Below are positions 7,499 to 16,169 of a stretch of 64,000 nucleotides of DNA, piece after piece. The DNA lies in contig NZ_JACESA010000015.1 of NCBI RefSeq assembly GCF_013912065.1, positions 18,931 through 82,930 on the forward strand, in the 5' to 3' direction. This DNA comes from Brevundimonas sp. GTDB taxonomy: Bacteria; Pseudomonadota; Alphaproteobacteria; Caulobacterales; Caulobacteraceae. Below the pieces are notes generated by a model. That model was not told the DNA's origin. It did no database searches and worked only from the letters and a program-made list of their open reading frames with translations. Each line of letters starts with the position of its first letter. Position 1 is the stretch's first letter. The position numbers and the translations under genes are program-made.

Positions 7499-9454
7499 TC
7501 AGGGGCGGCCGACGAGTTGGTCGACCGAGCCGCTGGTGACGGGGTGATACAGCGGCCGGGCCTCGGCGTAGATGCGGCGGGCGATAGGGCGGCCCCAGTC
7601 GCCTTCGTTCCACAGGGTCTGGAATAGGGGCAGGACGAATTTGCGGCGGCCCTGGCCGGTCAGGAAGGCCTCAGCCGTGGCGACCGAGGGCTGGTAGCGG
7701 TGGGCGAGAGCGATCTGCAGCCAGGCGAAGGTCAGTTCGGTATTGCCTTCGTGCGCCAGGTTCAGGGTGCGCTCCAGGTCCGCCAGCTGGGCGGTAGTCA
7801 GCCAGTCGGCGCCGGCGGCCAGGCCCTGGGGACGCCAGCCGAGGAAGCGCTGGCGCTGCTGGGTGTTCCAGTCCGCCCACGGAATGGCCGAGGCCGGGCC
7901 CTTGTCCCGGAAGAAGGCCACGGCGGCGGCGTCCACCGGCTCGAAGGCGTGGGAGACGGGCGCCACGGCGTTGGACGGCAGACCGGGCTGATAGACCCAG
8001 GCGTCCAGCTGCAGCTGGGCCTCCAGGGCGGCGTCGCCCTTGATCAGATGGGTGCGGATGTCGTCCAGGAACATGGCCGTGGTCATCGGCCGATAGGCGT
8101 TGCGATCGAAATAGCCGCGGAGCCAGGCGTCGAAACGGTCGCGGCCGACGGCCCGCTCGATGGTGCGGAGGAACAGGGCGCCCTTTTCATAGGCGATGTC
8201 GCTCATGCCGTCGTCGGGATCGCGGCCCTGAAGATCCAGATGCAGGCGGGTGTCGGCGGCCGGCAGGGACTTCAGCGTGTCCTGCAGACTGTCCCAGCCG
8301 AGCACCTGTTCCTGCATGGCGCGGTCATGGCCATAGACCGACTCCATGATCCGGTTCTCGAAATAGACGGTGAAGCCCTCGTTCAGCCAGAAGTCGTTCC
8401 AGGTGGCGTTGGTGACCAGATTGCCGGACCAGGAGTGGGCCAGTTCGTGCGCGACCAGCGACACCAGCGACTGGTCGCCGGCGATGATGGTCGGGGTGGC
8501 GAAGGTCAGTTTGGGGTTCTCCATCCCGCCGAACGGGAAGGAGGGCGGCAGGACCAGCAGGTCGTAGCGGCCCCAGCGATAGGGGCCGTACAGCGCCTCG
8601 GCGGCGTCCACCATCTTGGCCGTCGGCTCCAGCTCGGCGGCGGCGGCGCGCAGGCGGCTGGGCTCGGTCCATACGCCGGTGCGTTCGTCGAAGGGGGCGA
8701 AGGCGATGTCGCCGACCCCAATGGCGATCAGATAGGGCGGGATCGGATTGTTCATCCGGAAGCGCCAGGTCTTCATTCCGTTTGCGGCCGGTTCGCCCTG
8801 CGGCGTCAGATGATCGGCGCTCATGACCACGGTCAGGTCGGCGGGCGCCGTGATCCGGGCCGAATAGGTCTGGCGGATGCCGGGGCTGTCCTGGGTCGGG
8901 ACCCAGGTGCGGGTCAGGATGGCCTGGCCCTGGCTGAACAGATAGGGCTTCTGGCCGCCGGCTGTCTGGGCCGGGGTCAGCCATTGCAGGGCCGCCGCGT
9001 CGGGACGGGTCGAATAGCGGATGGTGATCTTGCGCCGCTCGTTCGGGGCGAAGGCGGGGAAATAGACCGTCAGGGGCTGGCCCTTGATGGGGTCGTTATC
9101 GCCGACGACATAGCGCAGCGGCTGGCCCTGGGCGTCGCGGACGTCCTGGATGTCCAGGTTGCGGATGTCCAGGATGACCTCGTTGGCGCCGGGAACGGCC
9201 AGGATGTCGAGGGTCGCCGTGCCCGACAGGGTCTTGGCCTCGAAGTTCGCCGTCAGGTCCAGGGCCACGTCGACGACGCGGGCGATCTCGGGACGGGCGT
9301 AGGTATGGGTGTCGACGGCCTCGGGGCCGGGCGCGGGGGCGACGGCGGGCGGGGTCATGGCGGCGCCTCCGGTCGTGGTGGTGGAGCAGGCGCCGAGGCC
9401 CAGAACCGAAGCAAGGGCGAGGGCGGAGACGAGACCGAAGGCTTTGCGCTTCAT
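7499..9454 (-). CDS. M1 metallopeptidase (leukotriene-A4-hydrolase-like), lipoprotein
   Basis: A 651-residue zinc aminopeptidase that should trim N-terminal residues from peptides outside the inner membrane. I start it at MKRKAFGLV, with GGAAAG about nine bases upstream, because this gives a lipoprotein signal peptide ending in a LGAC lipobox. The exopeptidase substrate motif is GGMEN. The zinc site is HELAH near residue 335 with the third ligand in WLNEGFTVYFE. The C-terminal all-helical domain matches the LTA4-hydrolase branch. Upstream on the same strand is the Bcr/CflA exporter, whose stop lies about 60 bases before this start. Confidence 0.92.
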   Translation of the reverse strand: MKRKAFGLVSALALASVLGLGACSTTTTGGAAMTPPAVAPAPGPEAVDTHTYARPEIARVVDVALDLTANFEAKTLSGTATLDILAVPGANEVILDIRNLDIQDVRDAQGQPLRYVVGDNDPIKGQPLTVYFPAFAPNERRKITIRYSTRPDAAALQWLTPAQTAGGQKPYLFSQGQAILTRTWVPTQDSPGIRQTYSARITAPADLTVVMSADHLTPQGEPAANGMKTWRFRMNNPIPPYLIAIGVGDIAFAPFDERTGVWTEPSRLRAAAAELEPTAKMVDAAEALYGPYRWGRYDLLVLPPSFPFGGMENPKLTFATPTIIAGDQSLVSLVAHELAHSWSGNLVTNATWNDFWLNEGFTVYFENRIMESVYGHDRAMQEQVLGWDSLQDTLKSLPAADTRLHLDLQGRDPDDGMSDIAYEKGALFLRTIERAVGRDRFDAWLRGYFDRNAYRPMTTAMFLDDIRTHLIKGDAALEAQLQLDAWVYQPGLPSNAVAPVSHAFEPVDAAAVAFFRDKGPASAIPWADWNTQQRQRFLGWRPQGLAAGADWLTTAQLADLERTLNLAHEGNTELTFAWLQIALAHRYQPSVATAEAFLTGQGRRKFVLPLFQTLWNEGDWGRPIARRIYAEARPLYHPVTSGSVDQLVGRP

Positions 9455-9516
9455 CGAGGCTTTCCAGGGCTGATCGTGACGATTGGCCCGGAGAACGCGC
9501 GGAAACGCCGAAAAGA

Positions 9517-10776
9517 TCAAGCCTCGGCGGCGGCCTTGATCGGCGGCAGGTGATGGGCGCGGAACAGGCGGCCGCGTTCGGCGAACAGGACGCAGCCCAG
9601 GGCGATCAGGCCGAAGACGGTGAAGCCCAGGGCCATCGGCACGGTCGTGCCGTTGAACTGCTGGCCCACCGCAAAGCCCAGAAGCGAGCCGACGATGGTG
9701 GAGATGAAGCCCTGGATCGAGGCGGCGGTGCCGGCGATATGGCCCATGGTCTCCATGGCCATGGCTCCGAAATTGCCGGCGATCAGGCCGAAGCAGAACA
9801 TGGTCAGGGTCTGAAGGACCGCGAAGGTCCAGATCGACTCGATCCCCAGCAGGGCCACCGTCGCATGGACCGCCGAAATGACGGTGAAGCCGATCAGGGC
9901 CGTGTGCGAAATGCGGCGCGAGCCCAGGCTGACGACCAGACGGGCGTTGACCAGGGAGGCTATGGCGATGCCGCCGGCGATCAGGGCGAAGACGGCGGGG
10001 AAGGCGGCCTCGGCGTCGAAGACGTCGGCGAAGATCTGCTGGGACGAGTTGATGAAGCCGAACAGGGCGCCGGTGATGGCGGTCATGGCCAGCATATAAC
10101 CGACGGCGGTCCGGTCGGTCAGGGCGGTCTTATAGGCCGAGGCCAGGCGACGGGCCTGGATCGGCAGCCGATCCTCGGGCTTCAGGGTCTCGGGCAGGCG
10201 CAGGCTCGCCCAGACGATCAGGCCGACGCCGATCAGGCCCAGACCGGCGAAGATCCAGCGCCACGGTCCGACCAGCATGATCAACTGGCCGATGGACGGG
10301 GCCAGGATGGGCACGCCGAGGAAGACCAGGAAGCTGAACGACATGACCCGCGCCATGGTCCGGCCCTCGTAGCGGTCGCGCACGATGGAGACGGCCAGAA
10401 CGCGGGTGCAGGCGCTGCCCAGACCCTGGCCGATCCGGGCCAGGATCAGCATGTCGAAGGTCGGGGCCAGGGTCGCCAGCAGGCTGAAGACCACATAGAC
10501 GCCGACCCCGAACAGCAGGACGGGCTTGCGGCCGAACCGGTCGGCCAGCGGGCCGTAGATCAGCTGGGCCCCGCCGAAGCCGAGCAGATAGGCGGTGACC
10601 ACCCACTGGCGGCTGTTCTCGTTCTCCACGCCCAAGTCCGCGCCGATGTGCGGCAGGGCCGGCAGCATCGAGTCGATGGCCAGGGCGTTCAGCGCCATCA
10701 TCAATGCGATCAGACAGACGAACTCGACGAAGCCGAGATCCTTCTTGGCGGGCGCTGACGGGGGGGAAGAGGACAT
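9517..10776 (-). CDS. Bcr/CflA-family multidrug efflux MFS transporter
   Basis: A 419-residue inner-membrane proton antiporter with about 12 transmembrane helices. The N-terminal half has the D-S-M-L-P-A-L-P motif (TM1) and the loop 2-3 motif GPLADRFGRKPVL typical of the DHA1 Bcr/CflA group, which exports drugs such as bicyclomycin and florfenicol. It precedes the M1 peptidase on the same strand and diverges from the AMP nucleosidase gene across 128 bases that contain the palindrome at 10832. Substrate unknown. Confidence 0.88.
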   Translation of the reverse strand: MSSSPPSAPAKKDLGFVEFVCLIALMMALNALAIDSMLPALPHIGADLGVENENSRQWVVTAYLLGFGGAQLIYGPLADRFGRKPVLLFGVGVYVVFSLLATLAPTFDMLILARIGQGLGSACTRVLAVSIVRDRYEGRTMARVMSFSFLVFLGVPILAPSIGQLIMLVGPWRWIFAGLGLIGVGLIVWASLRLPETLKPEDRLPIQARRLASAYKTALTDRTAVGYMLAMTAITGALFGFINSSQQIFADVFDAEAAFPAVFALIAGGIAIASLVNARLVVSLGSRRISHTALIGFTVISAVHATVALLGIESIWTFAVLQTLTMFCFGLIAGNFGAMAMETMGHIAGTAASIQGFISTIVGSLLGFAVGQQFNGTTVPMALGFTVFGLIALGCVLFAERGRLFRAHHLPPIKAAAEA

Positions 10777-10831
10777 GGGGGGCAGATGCGCCGTCCCGTG
10801 CGGAACCGCAACCGTTCCTCTGTCATAAATT

Positions 10832-10844
10832 GCTGCAATGCAGC
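10832..10844. promoter_or_regulatory. Palindrome GCTGCAATGCAGC, PhaR-like operator candidate
   Basis: GCTGCAATGCAGC is a perfect dyad around a single-base centre. Its core CTGC-N3-GCAG matches the recognition sequence I recall for the polyhydroxyalkanoate repressor PhaR. It lies between the Bcr/CflA gene and the AMP nucleosidase gene, 61 bases upstream of the latter's start. Assignment to PhaR is inference. Confidence 0.45.
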
Positions 10845-10904
10845 GAAACCGGGGTTGACCTTGCGGCGCCTCGCCAAGGTCACGAAGCTTCGCTAGAGGA
10901 AGTC

Positions 10905-12350
10905 ATGACAGAACAGATGACAGCACAGGCGGCGCTGGACCGCCTCGAGACCCTCTACACCCGATCCGTGACCAACCTGCGCGACGCCGTGCGGGATTTC
11001 GTCAACACCGGCGTCCGGCCTGATCCGCTGAAGCGCGCCGAAGGGGTGTTCGCCTATCCCGAACTTCGCATCCGCTGGGACGGGGATCGCCCCCAGGATC
11101 TGGAGCCGCGCGCCTATGCCCGGCTGGCGAAACAGGGCGCCTATTCCACCACAGTCACGCGGCCGGACCTGTTCCGCCCCTATCTGGACGAACAGCTGGG
11201 CCTGCTGGAACGGGAATACGGCGCGACCTTCGAGGTCGGGGTCTCGCGCCAGGAAATCCCCTTCCCCTATGTGACCGACGGGCTGGAGGTGGCGCTGGAC
11301 CGGTCGATGACGACCGCTCTGGCCCGCTGGTTCCCGACCACGGACCTGGCCCATATCGGCGACGAGATCGCCGACGGTCTGTTCGACATGGCCGGAGATT
11401 TCCCCCTGTCGCATTTCGACGGGCTGAGGACCGACTTTTCGCTGGCGCGGCTGCGGCACTACACCGGCACGCCGGTGGACGATGTTCAGTCCTATGTGCT
11501 GTTCACCAACTATAATCGCTATGTCGACGAGTTCGTGCGCTGGGCCATCGAACAGCTGCAGACGCCGGGCACGCCGTACGAGACCCTGTCCTGCGCCGGC
11601 GGGGTGGTGATCACCCGGGACACGCCCAATCCCGAGGCGGCGATCAGCGACACGGCCTGGAAGAAGCACCAGATGCCCGCCTATCACCTGACGGCGCCGG
11701 GTCATAAGGGGGTGACCCTGGTCAATATCGGCGTCGGCCCGTCCAACGCCAAGACCATCACCGACCACCTGGCCGTCACCCGACCGCATGTCTGGCTGAT
11801 GATCGGCCACTGCGGCGGCCTGCGCGCCAGCCAGACCATCGGCGACTATGTGCTGGCCCACGCCTATCTGCGCGACGACCATGTGCTGGACGCGGTGCTG
11901 CCGCCGGACATTCCGATCCCGTCCATCGCCGAGGTCCAGCGCGCGCTTTACGACGCCACCAAGTCGGTCAGCGGCATGCCGGGCGACGAGGTCAAGCTGC
12001 GCCTGCGCACCGGCACGGTGGTGACCACCGACGATCGGAACTGGGAGCTGCGCTATTCCAAGTCGGCGCTGCGCTTCAACCAGAGCCGGGCCGTCGCCAT
12101 CGACATGGAAAGCGCCACCATCGCCGCCCAGGGCTATCGGTTCCGGGTGCCCTACGGGACGCTGCTGTGCGTGTCGGACAAGCCGCTGCACGGCGAGATC
12201 AAACTGCCGGGCCAGGCCAACCGCTTCTACGAAGGCTCGATCTCGGAACATTTGCAGATCGGCATCCAGGCGGTGGACCTGATGCGAAACGAGGGGCCGC
12301 GCCTGCACTCCCGCAAGCTGCGCGCCTTCGACGAGCCGCCGTTCAGGTGA
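10905..12350 (+). CDS. amn: AMP nucleosidase
   Basis: A 481-residue cytoplasmic enzyme that splits AMP into adenine and ribose 5-phosphate, adjusting adenylate pools. An N-terminal AMN-specific domain (about residues 1-200) precedes a nucleoside-phosphorylase-type domain in the second half, with GHCGGLRASQTIGDYV near residues 305-320 and the phosphorylase-type segment AIDMESATIAAQGYR near residue 400. Length is as expected for bacterial Amn. I placed the start at an ATG preceded by AGAGGAAG. It diverges from the exporter gene, and a MITE-like repeat begins 12 bases after the stop. Confidence 0.93.
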   Translation: MTEQMTAQAALDRLETLYTRSVTNLRDAVRDFVNTGVRPDPLKRAEGVFAYPELRIRWDGDRPQDLEPRAYARLAKQGAYSTTVTRPDLFRPYLDEQLGLLEREYGATFEVGVSRQEIPFPYVTDGLEVALDRSMTTALARWFPTTDLAHIGDEIADGLFDMAGDFPLSHFDGLRTDFSLARLRHYTGTPVDDVQSYVLFTNYNRYVDEFVRWAIEQLQTPGTPYETLSCAGGVVITRDTPNPEAAISDTAWKKHQMPAYHLTAPGHKGVTLVNIGVGPSNAKTITDHLAVTRPHVWLMIGHCGGLRASQTIGDYVLAHAYLRDDHVLDAVLPPDIPIPSIAEVQRALYDATKSVSGMPGDEVKLRLRTGTVVTTDDRNWELRYSKSALRFNQSRAVAIDMESATIAAQGYRFRVPYGTLLCVSDKPLHGEIKLPGQANRFYEGSISEHLQIGIQAVDLMRNEGPRLHSRKLRAFDEPPFR

Positions 12351-12361
12351 AGACTCCGACC

Positions 12362-12520
12362 GTCTCCTCCCCGTTCCGCGCGGGGAGGGGACCGCCGCGC
12401 CTCTTGCACGGGGGTGGAGGGGTTCTGGACGTCCCACGGACATCGGTGATGCGGTGAAGAACCCCTCCGTCACGACGCTGAAGAGGCGTCGCGCCACCTC
12501 CCCATGAATGGGGAGGAGAT
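12362..12520. repeat. MITE-like palindromic repeat, copy 3 (inverted)
   Basis: A 159-bp copy in the opposite orientation to the copies near 7.2 kb. It starts GTCTCCTCCCC and ends GGGGAGGAGAT (one mismatch). The inner GAGGGGTTCT/AGAACCCCTC arms and the ATGAAT-loop terminal hairpin are present. It begins 12 bases after the amn stop, where its strong hairpins may serve as the transcript end. Confidence 0.85.
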
Positions 12521-12530
12521 GGGTGTGGTG

Positions 12531-12560
12531 AAAGTGCTTTACAACACAAAGTACATTGTG
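12531..12560. promoter_or_regulatory. Operator candidate CACAA-AGTACA-TTGTG and half copy
   Basis: CACAAAGTACATTGTG (12545-12560) is a 16-base dyad with arms CACAA/TTGTG and centre GTAC; only the A/A pair flanking the centre is mismatched. A related decamer AAAGTGCTTT at 12531-12540 resembles AAAGTACATT at 12548-12557, 17 bases apart centre to centre. It lies 35 bases upstream of the membrane-protein/winged-helix operon, so autoregulation by that regulator is the simplest idea. Confidence 0.5.
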
Positions 12561-12595
12561 CATCCTGTGGTCATCGATTTCAGGAGGAGGGCGCC

Positions 12596-13219
12596 ATGAC
12601 GCGCGAGACGCAGACTATTCAGGACGATATCGCCTATATGCGGGCCCTGGCCCATGAGGGGCGGCATGCGCCGCTGCTGGCCGGGCCGATCCTGGTGACG
12701 GCCGCCGTGGTGTTCGGCGTGGCTAACCTGGGGCAGTGGGCGCTGCTCAGTGGAGTGATCGAGGCCAGCCCCTGGGCGCCGGTCTGGCTCTGGATCGGGG
12801 CGGGCGCCGTGTTCGGCGTCGCGCTCGCGGTGCTGACCGGCCGAATGAAGGGCAAACCTGGTTTCAACTCGTCGGGCAACCGAGCCGTCGGCGCGGCGTG
12901 GTCGGCGGTGGGCTACGGAATCTTCGTCACCTGGATGGGATTGATGGCGATGGGGCTGCAGTCCGGTGACTGGTCGGTGATGAAGGTCATGCCCACTGTG
13001 GTCTTTGTGGCCTACGGTTCCGCCTGGATGATCGCGGGCGCCATGACGAGAGTGCGCTGGATGACAGTGACCGGGATTCTTTCCTATATCGGCGCGGTGG
13101 TGGTGGGCTGGTTCGCAGGCGACGTGGGCATGTATCTGGTCTTCACACTGGTGATCTTCGCCGTCGCCCTGGTCCCCGGTCTGATCCTGATGCGGCAGGA
13201 ACCGTCGGAGATCGTCTGA
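12596..13219 (+). CDS. Six-helix integral membrane protein paired with regulator
   Basis: A 207-residue protein with a soluble N-terminus (about 25 residues) and six hydrophobic segments, the last ending near residue 200. I do not recognise a named family. It overlaps the next gene by one base (TGATG), so the two are translationally coupled. Such pairs of a small membrane protein and an ArsR/MarR-type winged-helix regulator are common in Caulobacterales and Xanthomonadales genomes. A strong ribosome site (AGGAGGAGG) precedes the ATG. Function unknown; a membrane-sensing or stress role is only a guess. Confidence 0.75.
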   Translation: MTRETQTIQDDIAYMRALAHEGRHAPLLAGPILVTAAVVFGVANLGQWALLSGVIEASPWAPVWLWIGAGAVFGVALAVLTGRMKGKPGFNSSGNRAVGAAWSAVGYGIFVTWMGLMAMGLQSGDWSVMKVMPTVVFVAYGSAWMIAGAMTRVRWMTVTGILSYIGAVVVGWFAGDVGMYLVFTLVIFAVALVPGLILMRQEPSEIV

Positions 13220-13521
13220 TGGCGGACGATTTCGATATCGGCCGCATCGACGAGGTCATTCATGGACGGATCCGGCTGGGGGTGATGGCCTATCTGTCCG
13301 GGGCGGAGACGGCGGACTTCAACACGCTGAAGGCCCGGTTGCAGACGACCGACGGCAATCTGTCGGTCCATCTGAGAAAGCTGGAGGACGCGGGCTTCGT
13401 GGCCGTGACCAAGAGTTTCGTCGGCCGCAAGCCCCTGACCGAGGCCAGGCTGACCGAAGCGGGCCGCGCCGCCTTCGTCGCCTATCTGGACGCCATGGCG
13501 GGCCTGCTGCCGGCGCGCTAA
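13219..13521 (+). CDS. Winged-helix transcriptional regulator (HTH_27 type)
   Basis: A 100-residue protein that is almost entirely one winged-helix domain. The segment NTLKARLQTTDGNLSVHL matches the recognition helix of this MarR/ArsR-like family, followed by a wing containing VGRKPLTEARLT. There is no cysteine metal site and no ligand domain. It is coupled to the upstream membrane protein by a TGATG overlap. The likely target is the dyad at 12545-12560 ahead of the operon, by analogy with the autoregulated pairs of this kind. Inducer unknown. Confidence 0.82.
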   Translation: MADDFDIGRIDEVIHGRIRLGVMAYLSGAETADFNTLKARLQTTDGNLSVHLRKLEDAGFVAVTKSFVGRKPLTEARLTEAGRAAFVAYLDAMAGLLPAR

Positions 13522-13530
13522 AAGGACGGC

Positions 13531-14322
13531 ATGAGCGACCGTCTTCATGCCTTCGAGGCCATCGACAACTTCCGCGACTATGGCGATTACGCCACGGCGG
13601 CCGGGCGACGCGTGCGTCCCGGCCGCCTGCTGCGTTCGGCCCATCACGCGCGGGCCAGCGATGCGGATCTGGAGCGGCTGAAGGGGTTGGGCCTCGGCGC
13701 GGTGGTCGATCTGAGGCGGCCGGGCGAGCGGCGGGACCAGCCGTCGCGCCGGCATGACGGGTTCGACGCCCTGGTGATCGAGGGCGGGATGGACGACGGG
13801 GTCGAGGCGCCGCACATCACCTTCCTGAAGACCGAGGACCTGACCCCGGCCTCGGGCCGGCGGTTCATGGAGCGGACCTATCGCAGCCTGCCTTTCGACG
13901 CCTCGCATCAGGAGGTCTTCAGCCGCTATTTCAACGCGCTCGCCGGTATGGGGGACGACCAGGACCGGCCGGTGCTGATCCATTGCGCGGCCGGCAAGGA
14001 CCGGACCGGCTTCCTCGCCGCCCTGACCCATCATCTGCTGGGCGTGCACCGCGACGACATGGTCGAGGACTATCTGCTGACCAACACCGCAGTCGACCTG
14101 GCCGGCCGGGCGCCGTCGATCGCGAAACAGCTGCAAAAGATGACCGGCCGGGTCGCCTCGGACGACGCGGTGGTCGCCTTCCTGGGGGTGGAGCCCGCCT
14201 ATCTGGAAGCCGCCATCGCCGAGATCGAGTCCCGCCACGGGTCGCTGGACGCCTATCTTGAGCAGGCCTTGGGCGTCGATGCGGGCCTGCGCGAGCGGAT
14301 CGAGGCGCGGCTGTCGGCGTGA
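13531..14322 (+). CDS. Tyrosine/serine protein phosphatase (Y_phosphatase3)
   Basis: A 263-residue protein with the cysteine-phosphatase P-loop HCAAGKDRTG; the catalytic Cys is residue 152 and the Arg closes the loop. The N-terminal NFRDYGDYATAAGRRVRPGRLLRS is the standard opening of this dual-specificity family, related to fungal Siw14 and bacterial virulence phosphatases. The Lys in the loop (CxxGKDR) is linked in some relatives to inositol- or phosphoinositide-phosphate specificity, so a protein substrate is not certain. It begins 9 bases after the regulator and overlaps pabB by four bases (GTGA). Confidence 0.88.
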   Translation: MSDRLHAFEAIDNFRDYGDYATAAGRRVRPGRLLRSAHHARASDADLERLKGLGLGAVVDLRRPGERRDQPSRRHDGFDALVIEGGMDDGVEAPHITFLKTEDLTPASGRRFMERTYRSLPFDASHQEVFSRYFNALAGMGDDQDRPVLIHCAAGKDRTGFLAALTHHLLGVHRDDMVEDYLLTNTAVDLAGRAPSIAKQLQKMTGRVASDDAVVAFLGVEPAYLEAAIAEIESRHGSLDAYLEQALGVDAGLRERIEARLSA

Positions 14323-15623
14323 GCGAGGGTCTGAGCCACGTCGTCGTCCGTGATCATCCGTGGACGGAACCGCTGGAGGTCGCCGTCGGGATCGGCGGGG
14401 CGGACGGCGCCCTGGCCCTGTTGTCGGACGGCGGGCCGGGCGGGCGCTGGTCCCATCTGGCGACCGGGCCGGACCGGGTTCATGTCGGCGAGGTCGAGGC
14501 CGATCTGTTCGGACCTTTGCGCGATCCGGCCTGGGGGGCGGGCACGGTCGGTCTGGCCGCCTATGACGCCGGGGCGCGTCCTGCGACGGGGGCGCGGACG
14601 CCGGTCTGGCCCGATCTGATCCTGGCCCGTTATCCGTCCCTGCTGAGCTTCGATCACCATCGGCACAGGGTCCGGGCGATCGGCCGGGGACGCGATCCGG
14701 CCGAGGCCGAGGCCGCCGCCGACCGCGCCGCCGCCTGGCTGGTCGCCGCCCGACCGGCGCCGCCTTCGACGGAACCGCCGGCCGAGGGGTTTGCGGCCGA
14801 GGCGCCGGAGCAGGCCTATCGCGAGGCCGTCGCCGAGGTGGTGGCGCGGATCGCGGCGGGCGAGCTGTTCCAGGCCAATATCGCCCGCGGCTGGAACGGG
14901 ACGCTGAAACCCGAGGCCGATCCGTTCGACGTCTTCCTGCGGCTGCAGCAAGGGCGGGCCTCGTCCTATGGCGCCTTCTGGCGCGTCGGGGATCTGGCCC
15001 TGGTGTCGAACTCGCCCGAGCTTTTCCTGGCCTTCGACGGCGTCGGCGGCCGGATCGAGGCCCGGCCGATCAAGGGCACCCGGGCCCGCTCGTCCGATCC
15101 GGTCGAGGACGCCGCCCTGGCCGCCGAACTGCGGGCCAGCGCCAAGGACCGGGCCGAAAATCTGATGATTGTCGATCTGATGCGCAACGATCTGGCGCGG
15201 GTGTCGCGCGCCGGGTCGGTGGCGGTGGATCGGCTGTTCGCGGTCGAGAGCCATCCCACCGTCCATCATCTGGTCTCGACCGTGGTGGGGCGGGCCGATC
15301 CGGGGGTGACGCCGGCCGACCTGCTGGCGGCGAGCTTTCCGCCGGGCTCGATCACCGGGGCGCCCAAGCATCAGGCCATGAAGGTGATCGCCGGTCTGGA
15401 GCCGCCGCGCGGCGCCTGGTGCGGGTCTCTGTTCATTCTGGAAGAGGGCGGGGGGCTGACGGCCTCGGTGCTGATCCGCACGGCCTCGTTCGAATGCATC
15501 GACGGCCGCTGGCGTTTTCGCACCCTGGCCGGCGCCGGGATCGTGGCCGACAGCGATCCCGAGGCGGAACTGGCCGAGACTGAGGCCAAAATTTCGGCCC
15601 TGCGACGGGCGCTGACGGCCTGA
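14319..15623 (+). CDS. pabB: Aminodeoxychorismate synthase component I
   Basis: A 434-residue enzyme that converts chorismate and glutamine-derived ammonia to 4-amino-4-deoxychorismate, the first step to the p-aminobenzoate part of folate. The C-terminal chorismate-binding domain (about residues 160-430) has PIKGTRAR, IVDLMRNDLARV, FPPGSITGAPK and the final GAGIVADSDPEAE block. PIKGT carries the active-site Lys typical of PabB. It starts at a GTG overlapping the phosphatase stop. Its own stop abuts the convergent TadE-like gene with no gap. There is no fused lyase domain, so PabC must be encoded elsewhere. Confidence 0.92.
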   Translation: MSEGLSHVVVRDHPWTEPLEVAVGIGGADGALALLSDGGPGGRWSHLATGPDRVHVGEVEADLFGPLRDPAWGAGTVGLAAYDAGARPATGARTPVWPDLILARYPSLLSFDHHRHRVRAIGRGRDPAEAEAAADRAAAWLVAARPAPPSTEPPAEGFAAEAPEQAYREAVAEVVARIAAGELFQANIARGWNGTLKPEADPFDVFLRLQQGRASSYGAFWRVGDLALVSNSPELFLAFDGVGGRIEARPIKGTRARSSDPVEDAALAAELRASAKDRAENLMIVDLMRNDLARVSRAGSVAVDRLFAVESHPTVHHLVSTVVGRADPGVTPADLLAASFPPGSITGAPKHQAMKVIAGLEPPRGAWCGSLFILEEGGGLTASVLIRTASFECIDGRWRFRTLAGAGIVADSDPEAELAETEAKISALRRALTA

Positions 15624-16169
15624 TCAGCAGGTCGTGCAGGTGATGACGGCGGTCCGGCGCGGTTCGAGCAGGGCGCGACGCTGGAAACGAAACTCGGGCA
15701 GGAAGGCCTGGAAGGGCGACTTGTAGGTATAGGCCGCCTCGGCGATCAGCACGGATTCGCCATTGTCCAGCATGTTCGCCGGCACCTTGGCGTCGGCCAG
15801 AGCCAGATCGTTCGCCAGAGCTCCTGTGCTCTTCGAACTGCGGCTCCAGTCGATCTTGTAGGTGGTGGAGGACACCCGGGTCACGCTGCTGATCCTTTGC
15901 TCCAGATCGGGGGAGGCGAAGGGGGCCATGATGTGCGGCCCGGCCTGGAAGATGTTGTCGACGTCGACGCTGGTCAGGCTCAGGGACTGAGACGCCAGAT
16001 CCGCGGCCGTCGCCGCCACGTGGTTGGTCCGCTTCAGCGCCATATAGGCCTGGCTCAGATCGACCAGTCCGGCGTAGAACAGGATCATCACCGGGGCGAT
16101 CAGGGCGAATTCCACGGCGGACACGCCGCGGACATCGCCGGCCAGACGGCGGATCAGCGACCTACGCAC
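15624..16169 (-). CDS. TadE-like pseudopilin of the Flp pilus (CpaK-like)
   Basis: A 181-residue protein with one N-terminal transmembrane segment preceded by the prepilin-like motif GVSAVEFALIAPVMILFYAG; Glu lies at position +5 after the probable cleavage site. This is the TadE/TadG signature of minor pilins in tight-adherence systems. A short C-terminal CTTC pair could form a disulfide. Its start overlaps the upstream TadE gene by eight bases, and it is the last gene of the leftward arm. In Caulobacter the corresponding genes are called cpaJ/cpaK; the exact equivalence is inferred from position. Confidence 0.85.
   Translation of the reverse strand: MRRSLIRRLAGDVRGVSAVEFALIAPVMILFYAGLVDLSQAYMALKRTNHVAATAADLASQSLSLTSVDVDNIFQAGPHIMAPFASPDLEQRISSVTRVSSTTYKIDWSRSSKSTGALANDLALADAKVPANMLDNGESVLIAEAAYTYKSPFQAFLPEFRFQRRALLEPRRTAVITCTTC

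Noticed and set aside
7177-7627. Open frames of 69-120 codons between 7.1 and 7.6 kb
   Set aside because: They are translations of the palindromic repeats and share Arg/Gly/Pro motifs because the DNA repeats, not because a gene is present.
7700-9553. 617-codon plus-strand frame opposite the M1 peptidase
   Set aside because: The peptidase has a complete domain order and zinc site. This frame is the complement, Gly/Val/Gln-rich and without homology that I recognise.
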